Source: Paenibacillus elgii NBRC 100335
GTDB lineage: Bacteria; Bacillota; Bacilli; Paenibacillales; NBRC-103111
Length of the DNA: 49,267 nucleotides
Direction of reading: 5' to 3'
NCBI RefSeq assembly: GCF_004000865.1
Contig: NZ_BIMB01000054.1
Coordinates: 1 to 49,267 of the forward strand
A program made the position numbers and the translations under genes. This document shows, piece by piece, positions 42,765 through 49,267 of this stretch; the stretch's first letter is position 1, and the number at the start of each line of letters is the position of its first letter. The notes below the pieces were generated by a model, which did not search any database, was not told where the DNA came from, and was given only the letters and a program-made list of their open reading frames with translations.

Positions 42765-42925
42765 GCAAAAACGTCCCTTCTTCGCCAAGCTTCTTTGCAG
42801 GCAAAGACAGCGCCGGCAGCGGCGCCGTATGCCCATGTGAGCGTGGCGCTGCTGCCGCATGGCGATGCGGTCCGGCGCCCGGGCAAGCCTGCCGCGGCTG
42901 CGGCTTGGATAGGGACGTTTTTTGC
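42765..42925. repeat. Long imperfect palindrome (161 bp) between the unknown gene and sigI
   Basis: Nested arms share a centre near 42844: GCAAAAACGTCCCT (42765-42778) with AGGGACGTTTTTTGC (42911-42925), AAGC with GCTT, GCAGGC (42797-42802) with GCCTGC (42887-42892) and GCGCCGG (42810-42816) with CCGGCGC (42872-42878). An alternative inner pair is GGCAGCGGCGCC with GGCGCTGCTGCC. The distal arm carries a T6 tract, so it may end the upstream transcript. Codon-like structure is absent. Confidence 0.8.
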
Positions 42926-43002
42926 GGCTGGCCCGGTTGGAAAACCCGTCCTGACACGCAAAAAAATTCCTTAAGAAATATAGGCGTCCAGCCTTCGAAA
43001 TG

Positions 43003-43031
43003 ACCCCCGTAATCGTATAAGCGACAGCGAA
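43003..43031 (+). promoter_or_regulatory. Candidate SigI-type promoter of sigI-rsgI
   Basis: ACCCCC (43003-43008) and CGAA (43028-43031) match the -35 and -10 core sequences described for SigI promoters in Bacillus, separated by 19 bases. They lie 26-54 bases before sigI, so autoregulation is plausible. No sigma-A-like promoter is obvious here. Confidence 0.55.
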
Positions 43032-43056
43032 ATTTTTAAGCAGAGAGGTGGAACGA

Positions 43057-43866
43057 TTGCTGCTGGTTTTATTTAAGAAATTTCTCGGAAAACGCCAGGC
43101 ACACCACTCGGATTCCGCGGATGCGCAAACGCCGGAACAAATCGTAATTTTGATTCAAGAAGGTGATCTACGCCTCCGCAATCAATTCATCACCGATTAT
43201 CAACCTTATGTTGCGAAGGTAACGAGCAGATTTTGCAAAAGATATGTGGACCCGGCCCGGGACGATGAGTTCAGCATCGCGCTCGGCGCCTTCAATGAAG
43301 CGATCAATCAATTTTCACCGCAGGCCGGAAGGTCGTTTCTCGGATTTTCCGAGCAGGTCATCCGCCGGCGACTCATTGATTATGTCCGCAAGGAACAGCG
43401 CTTCTCGCAGCAAATTCCGTACAGCACGTTCGAGGTGGAGGACGAGGAGGACAACATCGTCAACCCGGTCGAAATCCATCAGGCTGTTGAACAGTACGAG
43501 AAGCAGAAGGGAATGGAGGAGCGGCGCAGCGAGATTATCGATCTGAACCGCTGTCTGTCCGAATTCGGTATCCGCTTCGGAGATTTGGTCGATGCTTCCC
43601 CTAAGCACGACGACTCGCGTCAGGCGCTCTTCGGTATTGCCAAGACGCTCTCGAATGACGGCGAGCTGATGCGGATCATGTTATCCAAGCGGATGCTTCC
43701 GATTAAGGAGCTGCTGGCTCAAGTGAAGGTTTCGCGCAAGACGCTGGAACGAAACCGCAAATTTATTATTGCTGTTGCTCTGATATATCAAGGACCTTAT
43801 CCGTATCTCAGAGATTACTTACATATCAGAGAGGAACATGAAAAAGGGGAAGATGTCCGTGAATAA
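43057..43866 (+). CDS. sigI: RNA polymerase sigma factor SigI
   Basis: A 269-residue alternative sigma factor. The region 2 block RNQFITDYQPYVAKVTSRFCKRYVDPARDDEFSIALGAFNEAINQF and RSFLGFSEQVIRRRLIDYVRKEQ is characteristic of SigI. The C-terminal part LPIKELLAQVKVSRKTLERNRKFIIAVALI is its own DNA-binding domain, unlike sigma-70 region 4. SigI answers heat and envelope stress in Bacillus and polysaccharide sensing in Clostridium. GAGAGGTGG stands five bases before a TTG at 43057; a GTG at 43048 would lie inside that site, so TTG is preferred. The end overlaps rsgI. Confidence 0.93.
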   Translation: MLLVLFKKFLGKRQAHHSDSADAQTPEQIVILIQEGDLRLRNQFITDYQPYVAKVTSRFCKRYVDPARDDEFSIALGAFNEAINQFSPQAGRSFLGFSEQVIRRRLIDYVRKEQRFSQQIPYSTFEVEDEEDNIVNPVEIHQAVEQYEKQKGMEERRSEIIDLNRCLSEFGIRFGDLVDASPKHDDSRQALFGIAKTLSNDGELMRIMLSKRMLPIKELLAQVKVSRKTLERNRKFIIAVALIYQGPYPYLRDYLHIREEHEKGEDVRE

Positions 43867-45409
43867 AGGGGTCGTGATGGAAATCACGGAAAAAAGCATC
43901 GTTGTGATGCGTCCGGACGGCAAGTTCGAGCGGGTGCCCCGCAAGAAGCGGACTTGCGAAATCGGCGAAGAGATCGTCTATGCGGATAGCGGCATTAATT
44001 GGAGAAGTCCTTCCGTCGCCGGCCGTTCGGCGATTGCGGCAGCCGTCGTTTTTGGTCTGGTATTGTTTGCCAGCTTCAATGGGAAGCTGGGCAGTCCCGA
44101 GGTGGTAGCCTACGTCTCGATGGACATTAACCCGAGCATCGAGATGGGCATTGACGCCAAAGAGAACGTGCTCGAGCTGCGGGGGCTGAACGACGACGGA
44201 GCGGTGCTGGCCCAGGCGGTCGACTACAAGGGGAAAACGCTGGAGGCCGTTACCTCGAAGCTGTTGGACAAGGCCGAGCAGGGCCCGCTTGCCAAGCAAG
44301 AGGCGGAGATCGTCATTGCCAGCACCGTCGTCGAGCCTAAAAGCCAGGTGAGCGATGCGGGCATTGCCGAGAAGCTGCGCAAGCAGGTGACCAAGCACAT
44401 CCAAGAGGCGCACCCGACCAAAGTGGAAGCTTATCAGGTCGCCGCGTTCGCCGCGCCGCAGGAGGTGCGGGAGGCCGCCTCCCAGAACGGTGTATCGATG
44501 GGCAAATACACCGTATATTTGAATGCCAAAAGCAACGGAGAGAGCGTAACTCTCGACGAATTGAAGCGAGAATCGGTCCTGCAGATCTCCAAGCAGAAGC
44601 CGGAAGTGGCCAAGCTCATTCAACCGGATAAGCTTCCGACCAAAGCGGACATCAAGAAGATGGTGGAGGAAGAGAAGAACGGAGAGCTGGACAAGAAGCT
44701 GGAGGAGCAGCAGAAAGACCGCAAGCAGGACAACGGCAAGAACGGGAAAAATGGAAAGAACGATTCGAAAAACGACTCGAAAAACGACCCCAAGAACAAC
44801 AACTCCAAGAACGACTCGAGAAACGATTCGAAGAACGATCCGAAAAAGCCCGGAAGCACGACCGGGAACGGCGGAAAAGACAAAAACAAGGACGACGATA
44901 AAAACGACGACAAGAACGGCAACAAGCGGGGCAGCGATAAAGACGACAAATCCGCAGATCATGGAAAGACGACGCCGGTCAATACAAGGCCGGGCAGTAC
45001 GCCTCCTGCGGGCACGAAGCCGGGAACAACGAATCCCGGCACGTCGCGTCCCGGTGACAAAAACGACGACAAGAAGGATGACGACCGGAAAAAAGAGGAC
45101 GATCGCCAAAAGAACGACCGTTCCGGTTCGAATTCGAAAGACCGGGAGGACGACCGGAAGAAGGAAGAGTCCCCCAAATCGAACGATGAGCGCCGGCGCG
45201 ATGATGCAGACCGGCGCGTTGACGAATCTAAAAAGAAAGAGCAAGACCAACAGAAGGACCAGGATAAAAAGAAGGAATCCGACAGCAAGAAATCGGATGA
45301 CGGCAACAATAAAAAGCAGGCCGGAGATTCGAAGAAAAAAGACGATAACAAGGCGGACGATTCCCGCAAAAAAGAGGATCGTCAGGACGAGGACCGGAAG
45401 AAGGATTAA
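43859..45409 (+). CDS. rsgI: Anti-sigma-I factor RsgI with a long charged extracellular tail
   Basis: A 516-residue single-pass membrane protein. Residues 1-50 form the cytoplasmic RsgI N-domain (MNKGVVMEITEKSIVVMRPDGKFERVP), which holds SigI. A membrane helix follows at 57-74. The outer part begins AYVSMDINPSIEMGID with the conserved Asn-Pro pair (91-92), where RsgI of Clostridium is reported to cleave itself. Residues about 260-516 are low-complexity, rich in Lys, Asp and Asn, with a short Pro/Thr segment; no carbohydrate-binding module is present. GTG at 43859 with AAAGGGGAAG upstream fits the family start; an ATG at 43838 would add seven residues. It overlaps sigI by eight bases. Confidence 0.92.
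   Translation: MNKGVVMEITEKSIVVMRPDGKFERVPRKKRTCEIGEEIVYADSGINWRSPSVAGRSAIAAAVVFGLVLFASFNGKLGSPEVVAYVSMDINPSIEMGIDAKENVLELRGLNDDGAVLAQAVDYKGKTLEAVTSKLLDKAEQGPLAKQEAEIVIASTVVEPKSQVSDAGIAEKLRKQVTKHIQEAHPTKVEAYQVAAFAAPQEVREAASQNGVSMGKYTVYLNAKSNGESVTLDELKRESVLQISKQKPEVAKLIQPDKLPTKADIKKMVEEEKNGELDKKLEEQQKDRKQDNGKNGKNGKNDSKNDSKNDPKNNNSKNDSRNDSKNDPKKPGSTTGNGGKDKNKDDDKNDDKNGNKRGSDKDDKSADHGKTTPVNTRPGSTPPAGTKPGTTNPGTSRPGDKNDDKKDDDRKKEDDRQKNDRSGSNSKDREDDRKKEESPKSNDERRRDDADRRVDESKKKEQDQQKDQDKKKESDSKKSDDGNNKKQAGDSKKKDDNKADDSRKKEDRQDEDRKKD
44700..45400 (+). repeat. Low-complexity Lys/Asp/Asn tract in rsgI
   Basis: Purine-rich AAR/GAY/AAY codons in short imperfect repeats (such as KNDSKNDSKNDPKN). The tract is likely prone to length change. 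Confidence 0.7.
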
Positions 45410-45429
45410 AATCATATATCGCTCTATCC

Positions 45430-45475
45430 AAAAACCGTTACCGAGGCGATCACGCCGCTCGGGAAACGGTTTTTT
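45430..45475 (+). terminator. Terminator of sigI-rsgI
   Basis: AAAACCGTT/AACGGTTTT with an inner CCGAG/CTCGG stem and a T6 run. Confidence 0.86.
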
Positions 45476-45603
45476 GGGGTTTATTTCACATAAAAAAAGC
45501 CAGATGGCCCACCGATAAAATGTAAGAGTGGCGCTTAGCGATAAGGGGGGCGCGCACGAGACAAAAGTATAGTTTAAACATAGTAGCCAAGGAAGGTGTA
45601 CAG

Positions 45604-47775
45604 ATGCTAAGGAAAGCAATTACAGCAGTATCCATTGCAAGTCTCGTAATCGGGTCTTCTCTTTCCGGTATCGCGGCGGCGGACAATCAAGTTCCGGCTT
45701 TTGACGATCTGAAAGATCATTGGTCGAAGAGCGAAGTGGAGTATCTCGTACAGAAAGGGATCGTCGACGGGGTCATACAGAATGGACAACCTGCCATCCT
45801 GCCGGACCAAAGCATTACAAGAGCGGAGTACATCAAGCTGCTTGTCTCTACCCGCCAGGTGAAGCTGGCCGAACCGGCTCAGAGCTCGTTTAAGGACGTT
45901 GCTGCCTCCCACTGGGCGCTGAAGTACATCGAGGCGGCCAAAGCGAACGGATGGTCCGACGGGTATGAGGACGGGACGTTTAAGCCCGATAACAAAGTAA
46001 GCCGAGCGGAAATCGCTGCCTTGATGGTCCGCAGCTACAATCTAAGAATGCAGGAAGGCAATACGGTCGCATTCGAGGATACGGCAGGCCACTGGGCGAA
46101 CCATTACGTAAACGTCGCCGCTTCGAACAAAATCGTCGAAGGCGATACGGTGAACGGCAAGCGCTATTTTTATCCGGAAAATGCGGCAACCCGCGCCGAA
46201 GGGATGGCGATGCTGACCCGGTACTTGAAAACAACGGAAACCGGCGCCAAAGATCCGAAGAAAGAGACGCCGGCTCCTGCGCCGTCAACGACCCCGGCCG
46301 CGGGTACATCCGGCACAACCAGTGGAGGAAGCTCCAGCTCCGACTCCGATTCGAGCTCGGATTCCGGCACGCAGAGGGTCACGCTGGATAAAGAGGCGAT
46401 CCAAAATACGCTTGGCGGCGGCAACCCGGTGGAAGGGACCGACGACTTGAACAACAGGATCGCTTTGATCGGTCTGGACCTGAGCTCTTTTGGCGGAAGC
46501 CTTAGCGACATTTCGGTCAAATTGGAGAAGCCGAATACGGTATTCAGCCAGCTGTCCGTTCCCGGTTTGACGGGGCCTGTGGTCGAGTTCTCCACCAACG
46601 GGAAGTCGTTTGCGTCCGGCACGCTGACGTTCGATGTCGCCAAAGTGTCCAACAAACAAAATTTGGCGGCGGCGTATTATAACGAAACGACGAAGCGGTT
46701 CGAATTTTTGCCTACCGCGTACAATGCGGATCAAGGAACGCTGAGCTTTACGACGACGCACAATAGCAAATACGTGCTGATTGATAAAACGTCCTGGGAG
46801 CAAACGTTCCGGGCGCATCTCTCAACCGTAGTCGACGGTACCTACAAGCCGTATATCGATTTTGCCTTCATCATCGACAGCTCCGGCAGCATGAATGACA
46901 CGGACCCTAAAAATTTGCGCAAAACGGCGGTTACGAGCTTGGTTTACGGCTTGAAGCACGATCCGGAGAGTCCGCTGAAGACGGAAACGGTAACGGTGGC
47001 CAAGTCGGTATACGAGGATGGGAAAGGGTATCACTTCGAATACCCGACCGTAACGAATCAGGTCTATTCCTTGAGCGACCGGGCGGCGATTATCGATTTT
47101 GACTCCGGAGTGCGAACGTACGCGACATTCTCGGCCCACAGTCAGACCGTAGCCGATGCGGTGTACCATATCGACAGCAACGGCGGAACGAATATTTTCG
47201 CAGGGGTTCGCGAAGCGGTGAAGCTGTTCGATACGTACGGAGACAACGGACAGCGGAAAATCGCCCTGCTGCTGACCGACGGACAAAACAACTTCGCGAC
47301 GACCCAAGACGATCTGAACATGCTGAAAGAGGCATTCGAAAAAGGCATCACGATCATCACGATGGGACTGAGCAGAGATGCCGACCTCAGCCTGCTGAAG
47401 CAAATTGCCGAATATACCGGGGGGATGTACTTCCAGGTGCAGACGGCCGACGATCTTGAGGCGTACTTCAAGTCGGCGCTGGAGAACAGCTATCACGAAG
47501 ATAAAGACCAGGACGGCTTGGACGACTTCTACGAGAAGACGGCCGGAATGATGCTGGAGAACGGCATGATCATCCGGACGAGCACCGATCCGCTCACCGG
47601 CAAGGACACGGACGGGGACGGTTTTACGGATCTGGAAGAAATGGGCCAGCCGGAGGATATGGTCATTACGGCGGATATGATGCCGGAAGGCAGCGCGCTG
47701 GTAGGCAAAACGGTGAAGGTATTCAAAAACTTCAAAAGCTTGCCGACCGACAAAAACGACGTGCCGAAACCGTAA
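45604..47775 (+). CDS. SLH-anchored surface protein with VWA domain and calcium-binding repeats
   Basis: A 723-residue exported protein. Signal peptide 1-26. Three SLH domains at about 33-75, 93-140 and 155-205 (such as WSDGYEDGTFKPDNKVSRAE) bind pyruvylated secondary wall polymers. A Ser/Asp-rich linker lies at about 220-262. A domain of unknown type follows (about 265-400), then a VWA domain whose MIDAS motif DSSGS lies near residues 424-428, with IDFDSGV and LLLTDGQNN. The C-terminus holds thrombospondin-type-3-like calcium repeats (DKDQDGLDD near 635, DTDGDGFTDLEE near 668). An adhesin-like or cell-surface organising role is inferred. AGGAAGG stands before the ATG, and a terminator follows. 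Confidence 0.92.
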   Translation: MLRKAITAVSIASLVIGSSLSGIAAADNQVPAFDDLKDHWSKSEVEYLVQKGIVDGVIQNGQPAILPDQSITRAEYIKLLVSTRQVKLAEPAQSSFKDVAASHWALKYIEAAKANGWSDGYEDGTFKPDNKVSRAEIAALMVRSYNLRMQEGNTVAFEDTAGHWANHYVNVAASNKIVEGDTVNGKRYFYPENAATRAEGMAMLTRYLKTTETGAKDPKKETPAPAPSTTPAAGTSGTTSGGSSSSDSDSSSDSGTQRVTLDKEAIQNTLGGGNPVEGTDDLNNRIALIGLDLSSFGGSLSDISVKLEKPNTVFSQLSVPGLTGPVVEFSTNGKSFASGTLTFDVAKVSNKQNLAAAYYNETTKRFEFLPTAYNADQGTLSFTTTHNSKYVLIDKTSWEQTFRAHLSTVVDGTYKPYIDFAFIIDSSGSMNDTDPKNLRKTAVTSLVYGLKHDPESPLKTETVTVAKSVYEDGKGYHFEYPTVTNQVYSLSDRAAIIDFDSGVRTYATFSAHSQTVADAVYHIDSNGGTNIFAGVREAVKLFDTYGDNGQRKIALLLTDGQNNFATTQDDLNMLKEAFEKGITIITMGLSRDADLSLLKQIAEYTGGMYFQVQTADDLEAYFKSALENSYHEDKDQDGLDDFYEKTAGMMLENGMIIRTSTDPLTGKDTDGDGFTDLEEMGQPEDMVITADMMPEGSALVGKTVKVFKNFKSLPTDKNDVPKP

Positions 47776-47800
47776 GTGCATATGGTGAGTCATAGGATAC

Positions 47801-47838
47801 AAAAAGCGGGTTTGCCTTTCGGGGCGGCCCGTTTTTTG
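47801..47838 (+). terminator. Terminator of the SLH-VWA gene
   Basis: AAAAAGCGGG pairs with CCCGTTTTTT (one G-U), with an inner GCC/GGC pair, followed by the T run. Confidence 0.75.
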
Positions 47839-47981
47839 CCGTTTCAGGAAAGAGAACAGAGGCGGTTAAGCCTGGGAGTCTGCGAGGGAGGCACGTTCCA
47901 CAGACTGTTATTTTGGAGCCGGTTGCTCTATAATTAATTAAGGGAGAACATGTAATTTTTCCATGAGGGAGAGACTTGGAT

Positions 47982-48998
47982 ATGCGTTACACGACGTTCG
48001 GAAGCACGGGATACCGCGTCTCTTCGCTCGGCTTCGGGGCGATGAACTTGCCCGGTGTACCGCTCGAACAGGCCCGGGAGGCGCTGAATTACGCGCTTGA
48101 CGAAGGGATCAACTACATCGATACGGCCGCAGCCTACCGCAACAGCGAAGAAATTATCGGCGAATGCATTTCGCACCGCCGTTCGGAATATTTTTTGGCG
48201 ACGAAGACGGGGAAACGGGATTACAAGTCGGCCATGGAGGAAATGGAGCGCAGCCTGGACCGGATGAAAACGGACGTTATCGATCTGCTGCAGATTCATT
48301 ATGTCAACACAGTTCAAGAGTTTAAAGCGGCAATGGAAGAGAACGGCGCATACCAGGCGGCGCTTGAGATGAAGCGCAAGGGGCATATCCGGTTCATCGG
48401 CCTGACCGGGCACCGGCCGGAGCTGCTTGCGAAATGGATCAGCAAAGGGCAGTTCGATCAGGTGCTGTTTCATTTGAACTTGGCGCAGCCGTTCGCTTTG
48501 GACGAGCTGATTCCCGAGGCAAATCGGCAGCAGATGGGGAAGACGGCAATGAAACCGCTGTCGGGCGGCTTTATCCAGCCGGTGTCGAAGGCGATTCGCT
48601 ATCCTTACAGTCAGGACGTGCATGTGACGATCTCGGGCATGATCAGCGTTGACGAGGTGAAAGAAAATATCGCCGCGATGCGGGAAGAAGTCGGGGACGA
48701 TGAACGGCATGAGCTGGAGGCGCTGGCAGTGGAGCTCGGAGCGCATAACTGCCGCCGGTGCAATTACTGCTCCTGTCCGATCGGCGTGACGATTCCCGAC
48801 ATTATGATTTCAAGTCAAGTGCGCCGGACGTTCGGCTTGCTGCCGAAGGGCGACGGGTTTTACCAGAAGCAAAAGGACAAAATATTGTCCTGTGCCGACT
48901 ACGAGCCCTGTAAGGAGAAGGCGCTCTGCCAGCAGCAGTGTCCGTACCATCTGCCGATGCGGCAGGTCGTGATGGAGGCCGCCGGGTATTTCGGCTGA
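47982..48998 (+). CDS. Aldo/keto reductase with C-terminal iron-sulfur (ferredoxin-like) domain
   Basis: A 338-residue protein. The N-terminal AKR barrel has LGFGAMNLPGV and the tetrad residues Asp and Tyr in NYIDTAAAYRNSEE, Lys in ATKTGKRD and His in LLQIHYV. The C-terminus has cysteine groups CRRCNYCSCPIG and CADYEPCKEKALCQQQCPYHLP, so it should bind at least one iron-sulfur cluster. This puts it in the AKR subfamily annotated as putative oxidoreductase of the aryl-alcohol dehydrogenase kind. The ATG at 47982 has GAGGGAGAG upstream; a TTG at 47976 is possible. The substrate is unknown. Confidence 0.9.
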   Translation: MRYTTFGSTGYRVSSLGFGAMNLPGVPLEQAREALNYALDEGINYIDTAAAYRNSEEIIGECISHRRSEYFLATKTGKRDYKSAMEEMERSLDRMKTDVIDLLQIHYVNTVQEFKAAMEENGAYQAALEMKRKGHIRFIGLTGHRPELLAKWISKGQFDQVLFHLNLAQPFALDELIPEANRQQMGKTAMKPLSGGFIQPVSKAIRYPYSQDVHVTISGMISVDEVKENIAAMREEVGDDERHELEALAVELGAHNCRRCNYCSCPIGVTIPDIMISSQVRRTFGLLPKGDGFYQKQKDKILSCADYEPCKEKALCQQQCPYHLPMRQVVMEAAGYFG

Positions 48999-49070
48999 AT
49001 TTTTCGGCTAGGGTGAAGGAAGAACTTTGCGGGGATCAGCGCCCGCTCAAATCGATAAGGAGTGACGAGA

Positions 49071-49267
49071 GTGGAGACGTTGGATCGTTATATTACGCAG
49101 GAGCTGAAGCTGCGCATCGTATTGGTGAATGAGGAGCGCTTTGGCGGGGCTGGAGTCGGCGAAGCCGGAAGCGAAGCGCCGGCGGGTGCGGAGGGAGACG
49201 CGGCGGAGGCCGTCGCGCTCGCGGTATTCGTCACGCCGGAGGCGCTGGCGGCGAACGCGTGGACGGC
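49071..49267 (+). CDS. Unknown protein, N-terminal part (cut by window edge)
   Basis: The frame from GTG at 49071 stays open to the window end, encoding about 65 residues: VETLDRYITQELKLRIVLVNEERFGG, then an Ala/Gly/Glu-rich stretch, then AVALAVFVTPEALAANAW. AAGGAG lies nine bases upstream of the GTG. The low-complexity middle looks like a linker. No family is recognised, and the rest is outside the window. Confidence 0.6.
   Translation, partial: METLDRYITQELKLRIVLVNEERFGGAGVGEAGSEAPAGAEGDAAEAVALAVFVTPEALAANAWT

Noticed and set aside
44700..45400. CRISPR-like or tandem-array appearance of the rsgI repeat tract
   Set aside because: The units are short, imperfect, in frame and encode Lys/Asp/Asn; there are no spacers.
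43826..45619. 597-codon frame on the minus strand opposite rsgI
   Set aside because: It mirrors the purine-rich low-complexity part of rsgI, giving a Phe/Leu/Val-rich frame. The sense strand has the clear RsgI family pattern and ribosome site.

Overview
The window is chromosomal DNA of a moderately high-GC endospore-former-type Firmicute, most likely Paenibacillus or a close relative (Paenibacillaceae). This is inferred from the Bacillales order infC-rpmI-rplT behind an L20-type attenuator, a T-box leader before ilvBNC-leuA, a sigI-rsgI pair, a WGxxGxxG-family secreted protein, an SLH-domain surface protein, and strong GGAGG ribosome binding sites with frequent GTG/TTG starts. No rRNA, tRNA, CRISPR array, phage or intact insertion sequence was seen.

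Layout. 1-4.5 kb: a truncated lipoprotein gene, a radical SAM gene (ytqA type), a small secreted Thr/Gly-repeat protein, trmB, an MGDG-synthase-type glycosyltransferase and a PAP2 phosphatase. 4.5-7.7 kb: two envelope glycosyltransferases; the first is preceded by a tandemly duplicated hairpin leader. 7.7-9.2 kb: the translation operon infC-rpmI-rplT, where infC has an ATC start codon. 9.3-16.5 kb: a surface-polysaccharide cluster of a ManC-like nucleotidyltransferase, a small DivIVA-like coiled-coil protein, a GT2 synthase carrying two N-terminal MshEN modules (predicted c-di-GMP sensors), a GT-C membrane transferase, GtrB and GtrA. It ends in a 250-bp imperfect palindrome. 16.5-18.6 kb: an exported metallophosphoesterase and the T-box leader. 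18.6-23.8 kb: ilvB-ilvN-ilvC-leuA; leuB lies about 6.7 kb further on, after an aminotransferase, an AraC regulator, a terpenoid-cyclase-like protein, an HTH/DUF2975 pair and a PH-domain pair. 31.7-33.5 kb: 2-Cys peroxiredoxin, a lone gcvH and a DinB-like protein.

33.5-41.9 kb (minus strand): an alpha-glucan operon reading DUF4912, a GH57-GT4 fusion, a nucleotidyltransferase fused to a mutase domain that lacks its catalytic loops, a KTSC-like protein and a GH15 glucoamylase-type enzyme. It could be a self-contained, non-GlgABC route for making and breaking an alpha-glucan. 42-48 kb: a small protein of unknown function, a second long palindrome, sigI-rsgI with a candidate SigI-type promoter, and an SLH/VWA/calcium-repeat surface protein. 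48-49.3 kb: an aldo/keto reductase with a ferredoxin-like tail and a truncated unknown gene.

The dominant theme is the cell envelope: at least seven glycosyltransferases, two nucleotidyltransferases, lipid-phosphate recycling, and a polysaccharide- or stress-sensing sigma system. The most interesting candidates for new biology are the MshEN-GT2 synthase with its DivIVA-like partner, the alpha-glucan operon with a pseudo-mutase, and the two long palindromic elements.
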